Shown here piece by piece: positions 1 to 10,114 of a stretch of 64,000 nucleotides of DNA. Source of the DNA: Amycolatopsis tolypomycina (GTDB lineage: Bacteria; Actinomycetota; Actinomycetes; Mycobacteriales; Pseudonocardiaceae); NCBI RefSeq assembly GCF_900105945.1, contig NZ_FNSO01000003.1, positions 124,001 to 188,000 on the forward strand, read 5' to 3'. Positions within the stretch are counted from its first letter, which is position 1. Each line of letters opens with the position of its first letter. The notes under the pieces are model-generated. The model had not been told where the DNA came from and searched no databases. It was given only the letters and a program-made list of their open reading frames with translations. A program made the position numbers and the translations under genes.

Positions 1-679
1 CCGGCGTGCCGATCAGGAAGAAGTCCAGCGAGAGCCCGAAGAGCCCGCTGAACAGGATCAGGGCGAGGTACGGCCGGTCGCGCAGCACCCGCACCGACGG
101 CTCGCGGGCGGGCCGGCGCGGCCGGGTGAGCCGGACGAAGAAGGCGAGGATCGTCGCGGCGGCGAAGAACGTCACGACGTCCACGATCAGCGCGACGCGG
201 TAGCCGTCGTCGCCGAGCCACGTCAGCAGCGCGCCCGCCGCCAGACCGCCGAGGCCGAAGCAGGCGGCCCGCACCATCCCCACCTCGGCGAACGGCCGGT
301 CCTTCGGGCCTTCCCCCGCGACGTCGGCGATGAGCGCGAACAGGGAGCTGTAGAACAGCTGCTGCCCGGCGGACAGCAGGACGGCGGCGACCACCACCGG
401 ACCGGCGCCGTCGGCGACCAGGTACGCACCCGCGCCGGCCGCCTGGAGCAGCTGGGCACTGACCACCACCGCGCGTGGCCCGACGCGGTCGACCAGCCGG
501 CCGGCGAGCAGCGGCACGACGAGCGCGCCGACGGCACCCAGCGTTACGGCGGTGCCTGCCATGGCCAGCGGCACGCCGACCACCTGCGTCACGTAGACCA
601 GCGCCAGCGGGAGGAACAGCCCAGAGCCGAAGTTGTCGATTCCCATCGCGCACAGCAATGCGACCCGGTCACGCGTCAC
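1..679 (-). CDS. MFS transporter, N-terminal part (runs off window)
   Basis: Reverse-strand frame open from a GTG at 679 to the window edge (226 codons seen). An in-frame TGA lies two codons upstream of this GTG, so no earlier start is possible. The translation begins VTRDRVALLCAMGIDNFGSG and continues with hydrophobic helices separated by a short basic loop (AGRLVDRVGPR), the helix 2-3 signature of major facilitator transporters. About six membrane segments are visible before the edge, with a basic central loop (RLTRPRRPAREPS). Probably a 12-helix drug or metabolite exporter; the substrate cannot be told. It lies 99 bp downstream of a MarR gene on the same strand, a usual arrangement for a repressor and the efflux pump it controls. 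Confidence 0.85.
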   Translation of the reverse strand, partial: MTRDRVALLCAMGIDNFGSGLFLPLALVYVTQVVGVPLAMAGTAVTLGAVGALVVPLLAGRLVDRVGPRAVVVSAQLLQAAGAGAYLVADGAGPVVVAAVLLSAGQQLFYSSLFALIADVAGEGPKDRPFAEVGMVRAACFGLGGLAAGALLTWLGDDGYRVALIVDVVTFFAAATILAFFVRLTRPRRPAREPSVRVLRDRPYLALILFSGLFGLSLDFFLIGTP

Positions 680-778
680 CCACCGACGTTAACCCTGGGG
701 AATGCCGTCAAGTCAGGACCGAACGGACACTTTCGCCAGGGCCGAGAGCCACTTGCGGTGTGCCTCGCGGCCCGGGTG

Positions 779-1264
779 TCACTTGTTCGTGTCAGCCGGC
801 GGGGCGTCGCTGCCGAGGGCGTGGCGGAGGTCGGCGTTCATCTCCGCAAGCCGCGTGGTGAGGTCCGTGACGCGCTCGTCGTCCCAGCCGCCGAGCGCCT
901 TCTCCATGAACTCGACGTAGCCGGCGCGCCAGCGGGCGAGCTCGGCCCGGCCCTTCTCGGAGACGCTCACCAGGGACGCCCGGCCGTCTTCGGGCGCGGG
1001 ACGGCGGTCGACCAGCCCGGCCGCCGACAGCTGGGCGATCTGCCTGCTCACGACCGAGAGGTCGACGAACCGGCGCTTCGCCAGCTCGGACGGCCGCGTC
1101 TCGCCGTTCTTCGCCAGGTCGGACAGCAGCATCGCGGCCGCCGGGTGCAGCCCGGGCTCGCTCTGCCAGGTCTGCATGATCCAGGCGTGCTGGAGCTGGG
1201 AAGCGGTCTTCAGCTCGCGCATGAGCTCGACCCGGACGTCCTCGTCGGTGTTGTCGAAGCCCAT
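779..1264 (-). CDS. MarR-family transcriptional regulator
   Basis: 161 residues with the compact all-helical winged-helix plan of MarR repressors. The recognition region runs ELAKRRFVDLSVVSRQIAQL, followed by the wing LVDRRPAPEDGRASLVSVSE; the D-x-R wing signature is intact. The ATG at 1264 is chosen because GGAGGTG stands 3-4 bases upstream; the frame stays open to 1330 but those codons lack a ribosome site. It precedes the MFS gene on the same strand and probably represses it and itself through sites in the gap above 1264. The ligand is unknown. Confidence 0.88.
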   Translation of the reverse strand: MGFDNTDEDVRVELMRELKTASQLQHAWIMQTWQSEPGLHPAAAMLLSDLAKNGETRPSELAKRRFVDLSVVSRQIAQLSAAGLVDRRPAPEDGRASLVSVSEKGRAELARWRAGYVEFMEKALGGWDDERVTDLTTRLAEMNADLRHALGSDAPPADTNK

Positions 1265-1279
1265 CGGCACCTCCATTGG

Positions 1280-1292
1280 TTGTGCCATACAA
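1280..1292. promoter_or_regulatory. Candidate MarR operator TTGT-N5-ACAA
   Basis: A short inverted repeat, TTGT-GCCAT-ACAA, lies 15 bases upstream of the MarR start inside an AT-rich patch (ATACAAGTATATTG) in otherwise GC-rich DNA. Position and form fit an autoregulatory MarR site, but the arms are only four bases, so this is tentative. The remaining DNA to 1518 shows no clear promoter. Confidence 0.35.
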
Positions 1293-1518
1293 GTATATTG
1301 CCGGGCACTTGCCGTCGACAACCGGTGCACCGGTGAGGTCCCCCACGCCTGACCGGGCGCAATACACCCGGTCGGAGCAACAATGCGGGCAAAAGGGCGC
1401 CCGGCGGATACCCTGCGGACGGGCGCCGCGCGCGGCGCGTTCCAGTGACGTTGAGTGACGAGGTGGCAGCAGTGGCGAAGGACCCAGGAGGCGGTCCCCG
1501 ACCCGTGAACAACCCCTC

Positions 1519-2694
1519 ATGACAGCCGACTCCGTCAGCCCGCTCCCCAGGTCTTCGGCCCCGCGCGAGGCTCCCGCGGCCGTCACGGCCATGGTCCGGC
1601 TCATCCGGGACAGCTGGGCCATGTCCGAGCCCTACATCGCGGACATCTCGCAGTTCTTCTACGGGATGCTGTTCACCCTGGCCCCGACCACGCGCGACTT
1701 CTTCCCGATCAACATGGAGATCCAGCGCGGCAGGCTGGTGCGCGCGCTGGTGCACATCGTGCAGATGGTCGACCGGCCCGACGACCTCGCGCCGTTCCTG
1801 CGCCAGCTGGGCCGCGACCACCGCAAGTTCGGCGTGGTGCCCCGGCACTACGAAGCGGTCGGGACGGCGCTGCTGGCGTCGCTCAAGAACCACCTCGGCC
1901 CGGCGTGGACGCCCGAGGTCGAGCGGGCGTGGGCCGAGGCGTTCACCATCGCCGCGCGGGCCATGCAGGAGGCGGCCGCCTCCGACACGAACCCGCCGTC
2001 GTGGCGGGCCACCGTGGTCGAGCACCGGCGGCTGACCTGGGACCTCGCCCTGGTGCGGCTGGTGCCCGACCAGCCCGTGCCGTACCACCCCGGCCAGTAC
2101 GTGAGCGTCGAAGTGCCGCAGCGGCCGCGGCTGTGGCGGTACCTCTCGCCGGCGAACGCGCCGCGCGAGGACGGCGGCATCGAGTTCCACGTCCGCGCCA
2201 TCGACGGCGGCTGGGTCTCCCGCGCCATCGTCAGCCACACCCAGCCCGGGGACGTCTGGCGGCTCGGCCCGCCGCTGGGCCGGATGACGGTCCACCGGGA
2301 GTCCTCGCGCGCGGTGCTGATGGTCGCCGGCGGGACCGGCATCACCCCACTGCGGGCGATCCTCGACCACCTCGCGCTGTGGGGCGAGAACCCGAAGACC
2401 CACCTGTTCTACGGCGGCCCGGCCCGCGAGGACCTCTACGACCTCGAAGAGCTGCGCGCCCTGGCGGCGACCAACCCCTGGCTGACCGTGACGCCGGTCG
2501 TCGAACGCGGCGGCGACGTCCCGGGGTTCGAGCAGGGGACGCTGGCCGAGGCCGTCACGCGGTACGGGGCGTGGCCCGGCCACGACATCCTGGTGTCCGG
2601 CTCGCCGGCGATGATCCGCGCGACGGTGTCGCGCATGCTGGTCGCGGGCAGCGCGCTCGACCAGATCCAGTACGACCCGTTCACGATCGACTAG
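1519..2694 (+). CDS. Flavohemoglobin-like globin/FAD/NAD reductase (copy 1)
   Basis: 391 residues in three domains: globin (about 22-155), ferredoxin-reductase-type FAD domain (about 162-262) and NAD(P)H domain (about 265-391). Globin hallmarks are present: B10 Tyr48 (QFFYGMLF), CD1 Phe in TRDFF, E7 Gln69, proximal F8 His101 (RDHRKF) and Tyr111. The FAD motif is RYLS (207-210) and the nucleotide motif GGTGITPL (271-278). The family uses NAD(P)H to reduce heme-bound O2 and turns nitric oxide into nitrate. Start: ATG 1519; the only strong purine run (AGGAGG, 1488-1493) lies 25 bases upstream, so initiation is not certain. The identical length of the downstream paralogue supports this start. Divergent from the MarR gene. 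Confidence 0.88.
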   Translation: MTADSVSPLPRSSAPREAPAAVTAMVRLIRDSWAMSEPYIADISQFFYGMLFTLAPTTRDFFPINMEIQRGRLVRALVHIVQMVDRPDDLAPFLRQLGRDHRKFGVVPRHYEAVGTALLASLKNHLGPAWTPEVERAWAEAFTIAARAMQEAAASDTNPPSWRATVVEHRRLTWDLALVRLVPDQPVPYHPGQYVSVEVPQRPRLWRYLSPANAPREDGGIEFHVRAIDGGWVSRAIVSHTQPGDVWRLGPPLGRMTVHRESSRAVLMVAGGTGITPLRAILDHLALWGENPKTHLFYGGPAREDLYDLEELRALAATNPWLTVTPVVERGGDVPGFEQGTLAEAVTRYGAWPGHDILVSGSPAMIRATVSRMLVAGSALDQIQYDPFTID

Positions 2695-2982
2695 TCGCAT
2701 CGGGCACTGACAATCCGCCGTCCGGTCAATGATTTCGTTACGCTTCGGAAATCGGCAACCAGTAACGGATGAATCCGGCGGCGTGATCATTTTTACGCTG
2801 TGACAGGCGGGGTTGACCGGGTGTACCTGAATTGCTCCGTTCGAGCGGGAACGCGCCGAATCACGCGCATCTGCACGGGAATTCGCCTACAGTCGGGAAC
2901 CCTCGGGGGCGGCACCGCCACAGCGACGCCGCACGCATGCACGGCGCGAAAGCCTTTGCACGACTGGAGATTACCGTTCCCG

Positions 2983-4158
2983 ATGAGCGCTGAATCCGTG
3001 AAGATCCCCGCAGCGCCCGAGACGCTTCCCGTTTCGGCTGTGGAAGGTCGAGAGCTGGCCCGGTTGATTCGTGAAAGTTTTGCGGAGGTCGAATCGAAAG
3101 CCGATGAACTGGCGCAGTACTTCTACGGTGCGTTGTTCGTGGTCGCCCCCGATTGCCGGGATCTGTTCCCGGTGACCATGACGACGCAGCGGAGCAGGTT
3201 GCTGCGCGCGCTGGTGTACGTGGTGCAGATGGTCGACCGGCCCGACGAGCTGGTCACCTTCCTGGGGCAGCTGGGCCGCGACCACCGGAAGTTCGCCGTC
3301 GTCTCGCGCCACTACGACGCCGTCGGAGTCGCGCTGATCGCCGCGTTGAAACGATTTCTCAAGGAGAAGTGGACCGCCGAGGTCGAATCGGCGTGGACCT
3401 CGGCGTACGGGCTCATCGCCAAGACGATGCGCGAAGCCGCCCAGGCGGAGACGGGCCCGGCGGCCTGGTCGGCGACCGTGCTGGAGCACCGCAAGCTCAG
3501 CCGCGACGTCGCGCTGGTGAAGGTGCGCACCGAGGGGCTGCTGCCGTACCGCGCCGGCGGGTACGTCAGCGTGGAGGTGCCCCAGCGGCCCCGGTTCTGG
3601 CGGTACCTTTCGCCGGCGAACGCACCCCGCGGCGACGGCCAGCTCACCTTCCACGTGCGCGCGGTGCCCGGCGGCTGGGTCAGCGGGAGCATCGTCAACC
3701 ACACCAGGCCCGGTGACGTCTGGCGCCTCGGGCCGTCGATGGGCGTGCTGAACGTGCGCCCGACGTCCACGAAACGGCGGCTGCTCATGATCGGCGGCGG
3801 CACCGGCATCACGCCGTTGCTGGCCATCCTCGACGACCTGTCGCGCTGGAAGCGGAACCCGCCGGTGCACCTGTTCTTCGGCGGACGGCGACCGGAGGAC
3901 CTGTACGCGCTGGAGGAGCTGCGCCGGCTGGCCGCGACGTCGAAGTGGCTGACGGTCACCCCGGTCACCGAGGAGGGCGCACTGGCCGGCGGCGACCGCG
4001 GGACGCTCGCCCACGCCGTGACCCAGCGCGGCAAGTGGCAGCACCACGACGTCCTCGTGTCCGGTTCGCCGCCGATGATCCAGGCGACCGTCGCCAAGCT
4101 GCTGGCCAGGGGGATCGAACTGGAACGAATATCGTACGACCCGTTCACCCTGGACTGA
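2983..4158 (+). CDS. Flavohemoglobin-like globin/FAD/NAD reductase (copy 2)
   Basis: 391 residues, exactly as long as copy 1 and collinear with it. The globin has Tyr48, Gln69 and His101 at identical numbers, followed by an FAD domain (RYLSPANAP) and an NAD domain (GGTGITPLL). The C-terminus is YDPFTLD versus YDPFTID in copy 1. The ATG at 2983 is preferred over an open extension to 2800 because the extension has no family similarity and GGAG lies 14 bases upstream of 2983. The two genes are a tandem duplication separated by 288 bp, so copy 2 probably has its own promoter. Sequence divergence between the copies suggests an old duplication, with possible division of labour such as aerobic versus nitrosative conditions (inference). 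Confidence 0.87.
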   Translation: MSAESVKIPAAPETLPVSAVEGRELARLIRESFAEVESKADELAQYFYGALFVVAPDCRDLFPVTMTTQRSRLLRALVYVVQMVDRPDELVTFLGQLGRDHRKFAVVSRHYDAVGVALIAALKRFLKEKWTAEVESAWTSAYGLIAKTMREAAQAETGPAAWSATVLEHRKLSRDVALVKVRTEGLLPYRAGGYVSVEVPQRPRFWRYLSPANAPRGDGQLTFHVRAVPGGWVSGSIVNHTRPGDVWRLGPSMGVLNVRPTSTKRRLLMIGGGTGITPLLAILDDLSRWKRNPPVHLFFGGRRPEDLYALEELRRLAATSKWLTVTPVTEEGALAGGDRGTLAHAVTQRGKWQHHDVLVSGSPPMIQATVAKLLARGIELERISYDPFTLD

Positions 4159-4222
4159 GGTCCGTCCCGACCTTCGGACTGGGCCGAGCGGAGTATCGAA
4201 TTCGTCGAACGGCGGTAGTTCG

Positions 4223-4252
4223 TTGACCGTTGTGCCCGAATCATCTTATGGT
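4223..4252 (+). promoter_or_regulatory. Putative promoter of the LPMO gene
   Basis: TTGACC (4223-4228) and TATGGT (4247-4252) are separated by 18 bases and lie about 80 bases before the LPMO start. This is a fair match to a housekeeping sigma-70-type promoter. The -10 element is embedded in the dre palindrome, so a bound DasR would block it. Confidence 0.5.
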
Positions 4253-4262
4253 CTAGACCACA
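4247..4262. promoter_or_regulatory. DasR-responsive element (dre) upstream of LPMO
   Basis: The core TGGTCTAGACCA (4249-4260) is a perfect 12-bp palindrome matching the centre of the actinomycete DasR consensus ACTGGTCTAGACCACT. DasR is the GntR-family repressor that releases DNA in response to N-acetylglucosamine-derived phosphosugars and governs chitin use. The site is 67 bases upstream of a chitin-type LPMO start, as in Streptomyces chitinase genes. The dasR gene is not in this window. Confidence 0.82.
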
Positions 4263-4329
4263 TCTTCCCCGGATGTGCTCGTTCGTCCTCCCCTTTCGGA
4301 ACAACGCTGTTCCCCTTCGAGGAGCCGAA

Positions 4330-5079
4330 ATGACCTGGAAAAGAAAGCTCTTCGCGGCCGCTGCCGGAGCTCTGCTCGCACCGGTGCTGATCGTCGTCCT
4401 CCCCGCCACCTCCGCGAGCGCCCACGGCTACGTGTCCGATCCGCCCAGCCGGCAGGCCAACTGCGCGGCCGGGAAGGTGTCCGGCTGCGGGAGCATCGTC
4501 TACGAACCGCAGAGCGTCGAAGGGCCGAAGGGCCTGCGCAGCTGCAACGGCGGCCTGTCGCAGTTCGCCGAGCTGACCGACGAGTCGAAGCCGTGGCCCG
4601 CCAAGTCGGTCGGCACCACGGTGACGTTCAACTGGGTGTTCACCGCCCGGCACTCGACGTCGAACTACGAGTACTACGTCGGCGGCACCCGCGTCGCGGT
4701 GTTCAGCGGCAACAACCAGCAGCCGCCGCCGACGTTGTCGCACACGGTGAACCTGGCCGGCTATTCGGGCCGGATCAAGGTGCTGGCGATCTGGAACATC
4801 TCGGACACGGCCAACGCGTTCTACAGCTGCGTTGACCTCCAGGTGGGTGGCGGCGGCACCCCGCCGCCGACCACCACCACGCCGCCCCCGACCACGACGA
4901 CCCGGCCGCCCACCACGACGACCACCCCGCCCACGAGTGGCACGTGGGCCGCGGGCACGGCGTACAAGGCGGGCGACGTCGTGACGTACGGCGGCGCGAG
5001 CTACCGCTGCGTCCAGCCGCACACGGCGATCGCGGGCTGGGAGCCGCCGAACACGCCGGCGCTCTGGCAGCGCCAGTGA
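4330..5079 (+). CDS. Secreted AA10 lytic polysaccharide monooxygenase with CBM5/12
   Basis: 249 residues. A Sec signal peptide (KRK, then a hydrophobic stretch, cut after TSASA) exposes His32 as the new N-terminus (HGYVSDPPSR). With His108 (ARHSTSNYEYY) it forms the copper-binding histidine brace of AA10 enzymes, which oxidatively cleave crystalline chitin or cellulose. A Pro/Thr linker (about 180-206) leads to a CBM5/12-like chitin-binding module (WAAGTAYKAGDVVTYGG ... PALWQ). ATG 4330 follows GGAG with a 5-base gap and places the signal peptide at the terminus; an open extension to 4273 is ignored. The dre site upstream and the CBM make chitin the likely substrate. The last bases overlap the GTG of the next gene. 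Confidence 0.95.
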   Translation: MTWKRKLFAAAAGALLAPVLIVVLPATSASAHGYVSDPPSRQANCAAGKVSGCGSIVYEPQSVEGPKGLRSCNGGLSQFAELTDESKPWPAKSVGTTVTFNWVFTARHSTSNYEYYVGGTRVAVFSGNNQQPPPTLSHTVNLAGYSGRIKVLAIWNISDTANAFYSCVDLQVGGGGTPPPTTTTPPPTTTTRPPTTTTTPPTSGTWAAGTAYKAGDVVTYGGASYRCVQPHTAIAGWEPPNTPALWQRQ

Positions 5080-5600
5080 GAGTGGTCTTGGCCGTCGTCG
5101 CGCTGCTCCTGACCGGTTGCGCGACGACGGCCACCCCATCGCACAACGCGGCCGACGTGATGTTCCTGCAGATGCTGATTCCCCAGAACCAGCAAGGGAT
5201 CGAGATCGTCCGGCTGGCGGCGGCACGCCCGCTCCCGGCCTCGGTGAAGGAACTGGCAGCGGCGATCGAGGTGACCCAGCAGACCGAGATCGACGACATG
5301 CGCCGCTGGCTTCGCGAGTGGAACCAGCCCGAGTCTGTGGCCCCCGAGGCGCACGCGGGCCACGGCGGCATGAAGATGACCTCGCCGGACCTGGTGGGAG
5401 CACTTCGGACGGTCCCGGACGACGAGTTCACCCGCCGGTTCCTCGACGTTCTGACGGGACAGCAGCAGGGCGCGGTCGAGCTGGCCCGGACGGAGAACGG
5501 GCCGGGCGGCGGAGTGAACGCCCAGGCCCGTGACCTGGCCCGCCGGGTGATCGAGTCCCGGACGGCCGAGGTCAAGCAGCTGCTGAACGTGAAGACGTGA
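5076..5600 (+). CDS. DUF305-family lipoprotein
   Basis: 174 residues starting at GTG 5076, inside the LPMO stop (GTGA overlap), which implies translational coupling. A short signal ends in the lipobox LLLTGC (Cys15), so the mature protein should be anchored on the outside of the membrane. The body is helical. It carries MFLQMLIPQNQQGIEIVRLA, corresponding to the MIPHHQ-type motif of DUF305, and a His/Met stretch (HAGHGGMKM) that could bind copper. DUF305 proteins are often linked to copper handling, and coupling to a copper-dependent LPMO suggests metal supply to that enzyme (inference). The usual HH of the motif is replaced by QN here. Confidence 0.75.
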   Translation: MRVVLAVVALLLTGCATTATPSHNAADVMFLQMLIPQNQQGIEIVRLAAARPLPASVKELAAAIEVTQQTEIDDMRRWLREWNQPESVAPEAHAGHGGMKMTSPDLVGALRTVPDDEFTRRFLDVLTGQQQGAVELARTENGPGGGVNAQARDLARRVIESRTAEVKQLLNVKT

Positions 5601-5611
5601 CCCGCGGCGCA

Positions 5612-5645
5612 CGAAGGCCTCCCCGGTCACCCGGGGAGGCCTTCG
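5612..5645. terminator. Bidirectional terminator between DUF305 gene and hspR
   Basis: A perfect 15-bp stem (CGAAGGCCTCCCCGG and its complement) with a TCAC loop sits between two convergent genes ending at 5600 and 5658. Its symmetry allows it to serve both strands. Confidence 0.85.
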
Positions 5646-5657
5646 TCGTTCTGGTCG

Positions 5658-6092
5658 TCAGCGGCGCTTGGGCCGCCACACCACCATCGCCGTCTGCTGG
5701 TTGAGCGGCACCAGGTCACGGCGGTAGGACGCGTGCGCCGCCGCCGCGGCCTGCTCCGCCGCCACGTACGCCGCGGCCAGCTCCTCCGTCAGCTCGGCGA
5801 CCCTGGCGCGGAGCGCGTCGACCTGGTTCTCCAGCTCGATGATGCGCTTGATGCCGGCCAGGTTGACGCCGTCCTCCTGCGAAAGGCGCTGCACCTCGCG
5901 CAGCAGCGCGATGTCCCGCATCGAGTAGCGCCGCCCGCCGCCGGGGGTGCGGCCCGGTGACACCAGGCCCTGCCGGTCGTACGTGCGCAACGTCTGCGCG
6001 TGCATCCCGGCGAGCTGGGCCGCCACCGAGATGACGAACACCGGGGTCTCTTCGTCGCCTTCCTGCGGTATCCCGCCGAACACCACTCTCAC
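5658..6092 (-). CDS. hspR: HspR heat-shock repressor, MerR family
   Basis: 144 residues. The MerR helix-turn-helix (about residues 17-85) contains VFVISVAAQLAGMHAQTLR, TYDRQGLVSPGRT and GGGRRYSMRDIALLREVQRL, typical of HspR. A coiled segment follows (LENQVDALRARVAELTEEL). HspR represses dnaK operons at HAIR inverted repeats, using DnaK as co-repressor so that free chaperone reports on heat damage. It is the last gene of the dnaK-grpE-dnaJ-hspR operon; its GTG start overlaps the dnaJ stop as GTGA. A HAIR-like site is present at the operon promoter, consistent with feedback control. Confidence 0.95.
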   Translation of the reverse strand: MRVVFGGIPQEGDEETPVFVISVAAQLAGMHAQTLRTYDRQGLVSPGRTPGGGRRYSMRDIALLREVQRLSQEDGVNLAGIKRIIELENQVDALRARVAELTEELAAAYVAAEQAAAAAHASYRRDLVPLNQQTAMVVWRPKRR

Positions 6093-7258
6093 CTACCTTG
6101 CAGCAGCTCGGTGATCTCGGGCCGGGGGTCGTGCCCGGCCATCGCCTCGGCGTACGCCTGCAGTGCCTCGCGCGCCTTGTCGTCCAGTTTGGCGGGAATC
6201 GCCGCCTGGAGGGTGACGAGCAGGTCACCCTGCGAACCGTCGCGCTTGGCGATGCCCTTGCCGCGCACGCGCAGCACCCGCCCGCTCGCGGTACCCGGCG
6301 GCACCTTGAGCGAGACCTTCGCTTCCAGGGTCGGCACCGTGATCGTGGTGCCGAGCGCCAGTTCGGTGAAGTCCACCGGCACGGTGATCGTCAGGTCGAG
6401 CCCCTTGCGCCCGAACAGCGCGTGCGGAGCCACGTGCACCCGGACGTACAGGTCGCCCGCCTGCGCCCCGCCCCGGCCCGGCTCGCCCTGGCCGGCCAGC
6501 CGGATGCGCTGGTCGTCGTCGACGCCCGGCGGGATCCGGACGGTCAGTGTGCGCGTCCGCGTGCTGATGCCTTCGCCACCGCACTCCGGGCACGGGTCGT
6601 CGATGATCGTCCCGCGGCCGCGGCAGTCGCGGCACGGCTCCGAGAACGCGAACGCGCCCTGGCTGCGGCTCACCAGCCCCGAACCGGAGCAGGTCGGGCA
6701 GGTCCGCGGCGACGTGCCCGGCCGGGCACCGTTGCCGCTGCAGGTCGCGCAGGTCGCCGGGCTCGACAGCCGCAGCGGCAGGGTCGCGCCCTTGACCGCC
6801 TCGGTGAAGTCGATCCGGACGTCCGTCTCGACGTCGGCCCCGCGCTGCGGCCGGTTCGCCGTCGCGCCCGCCGACGACCGCCCGCGGCCGAAGATCCCGC
6901 CCAGGATGTCGCCGAGGCCGCCGAAACCGCCCTGCTGACCGGCGCCGGCCTGGCCGAAGATGTCGCCCATGTCGAAGCTGCCGCCACCGCCGCCACCGGG
7001 GAAGTTGAAGCCGCCCCCGCCGCCGAACAGCCGCCGCGCCTCGTCGTACTCCTTGCGCTTGCTCGCGTCGGAGAGCACGCCGTAGGCCTCGGAGACCGCC
7101 TTGAACTTCTGCTCCGCCTGCGCGTTGCCGGCGTTCGCGTCCGGGTGGTTCTCCTTGGCCAGCTTCCGATAGGCCTTTTTGATTTCGTCCGCGGTGGCGT
7201 CGGAGGAGACGCCCAGCTCACGGTAGAAGTCCTTACCGATCCATTCCCGTGCGCTCAT
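6089..7258 (-). CDS. dnaJ: Chaperone DnaJ (Hsp40)
   Basis: 389 residues. J-domain at about 8-75 with the HPD motif (KENHPDAN) that stimulates DnaK ATPase; Gly/Phe-rich linker (GGGGGFNFPGG to GGIFGRG); zinc domain with four CxxCxGxG repeats (CATCSGNG, CPTCSGSG, CRDCRGRG, CPECGGEG); C-terminal substrate-binding beta domains. A type I DnaJ, complete. GGAGGAG precedes the ATG. It starts 30 bases after grpE and overlaps hspR, so it is co-transcribed. It delivers unfolded clients to DnaK. Confidence 0.97.
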   Translation of the reverse strand: MSAREWIGKDFYRELGVSSDATADEIKKAYRKLAKENHPDANAGNAQAEQKFKAVSEAYGVLSDASKRKEYDEARRLFGGGGGFNFPGGGGGGSFDMGDIFGQAGAGQQGGFGGLGDILGGIFGRGRSSAGATANRPQRGADVETDVRIDFTEAVKGATLPLRLSSPATCATCSGNGARPGTSPRTCPTCSGSGLVSRSQGAFAFSEPCRDCRGRGTIIDDPCPECGGEGISTRTRTLTVRIPPGVDDDQRIRLAGQGEPGRGGAQAGDLYVRVHVAPHALFGRKGLDLTITVPVDFTELALGTTITVPTLEAKVSLKVPPGTASGRVLRVRGKGIAKRDGSQGDLLVTLQAAIPAKLDDKAREALQAYAEAMAGHDPRPEITELLQGR

Positions 7259-7288
7259 CGGGCGTCTCCTCCTCCCACTTGGTTCCTC

Positions 7289-7992
7289 TTACTGCTGCTG
7301 CTCATCGACTCCGCCGCCGAGTGGCAGCTCGCCACCGACGGACGGGTCCCCCGGGGCCGCACCGGGCTCGTGGTCGGTCACGCCGACCAGCGCCGCCCGC
7401 AGTACGCGGTCCCCGAAGCGGTACCCGCGGCGCATGACCACGGTGACCGTCGGGCCCGCCACGTCCGGCGAGGTGTTGTGCTGCACGGCCTCGTGCACGC
7501 TCGGGTCGAAGGGCTCGCCCTCGGCGCCGAACGACTCGAGGCCCGCGCGCTGCAGGCCGCTGATCAGCTTGTCGCCGACGGCCTTGAACGCACCGGTGAG
7601 GTCACCGTGCTGCTCGGCCCGCTCGAGGTCGTCGAGCAGCGGCAGCAGGTCGTTGACCACGGTCGCCTTCGCGCCGATGACGACCGCCTCCCTGTCGCGC
7701 TCCACCCGCTTGCGGTAGTTGGCGTACTCGGCCTGCAGGCGCTGGAGGTCGGCGGTGCGCTCGGCCAGCTCCTTCTCCACGTCGGAGACGACCGACACCG
7801 AGTCGTCCACAATGGACTCACCCAGCGAGGGGCCCGCGTGCTCCACGGGCGCCTCGTCGGGGTCCGGCGCGGCGTGGGCCGGACCGGGCGGGCGGACCTG
7901 CCCGGTCTGGGGGTCCACCCGACGCCGGTCCCGCACGACCACCGGCTCCTCGGGGCCTCGGCCCTGGTTCTCGGATTCGTCGTAGCTGTGGG

Positions 7993-7996
<4 letters not shown>
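7289..7996 (-). CDS. grpE: GrpE nucleotide exchange factor
   Basis: 235 residues. A disordered acidic and proline-rich N-terminus (about 1-65) is followed by a long dimerising helix ([20 protein letters not shown]) and the GrpE signature region ending in [23 protein letters not shown]. It releases ADP from DnaK. The GTG start at 7996 overlaps the dnaK stop as GTGA, giving tight coupling. Confidence 0.96.
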
Positions 7997-9867
<1,871 letters not shown>

Positions 9868-9944
9868 GGTGCTTTCCTCCTGTGTACGGCTGCTATGTTC
9901 GTGACCTGCAGGTTCGTTCTCGCCTTGAGCGAGGCCCTGGCAAG

Positions 9945-9973
9945 TTTTATCCGGCCTTCGCGCACTCCGTCAA
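9945..9973 (-). promoter_or_regulatory. dnaK operon promoter
   Basis: Read on the minus strand, TTGACG (9973-9968) and ATAAAA (9950-9945) stand 17 bases apart, a strong sigma-70-type match about 80 bases before the dnaK ATG. A purine-rich GGAGGAAAG site precedes the ATG. Confidence 0.7.
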
Positions 9974-9979
9974 GCCGTA

Positions 9980-10000
9980 CTTGAGTCGACTGCGCTCAAC
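9980..10000. promoter_or_regulatory. HAIR-like HspR operator
   Basis: CTTGAGT-N7-GCTCAAC matches the HAIR consensus CTTGAGT-N7-ACTCAAG at 12 of 14 arm positions and abuts the dnaK -35 box. A weaker half-site, CTTGAGC, occurs at 9924-9930 downstream of the -10. HspR is encoded at the end of the same operon. The DNA from 10001 to 10114 holds nothing recognisable. Confidence 0.8.
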
Positions 10001-10114
10001 CTCTGTACCCAGCCTAACGAGGCGGTTCGGCTTCTTGTTCCCGGGTCCGCCGGGTGAGTGCGCCCCGATCGGTTGTGATGCCGCTCACCAGGAGGGACCC
10101 ACCGGTCGGCCGTC

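Noticed and set aside
2695..2982. Search for an NO-responsive operator before the second flavohemoglobin gene
   Set aside because: No clear inverted repeat or NsrR-type sequence could be found by eye.
9938..9944. TGGCAAG as the second arm of a downstream full HAIR element
   Set aside because: Only 4 of 7 bases match the consensus arm; kept only as a possible half-site.
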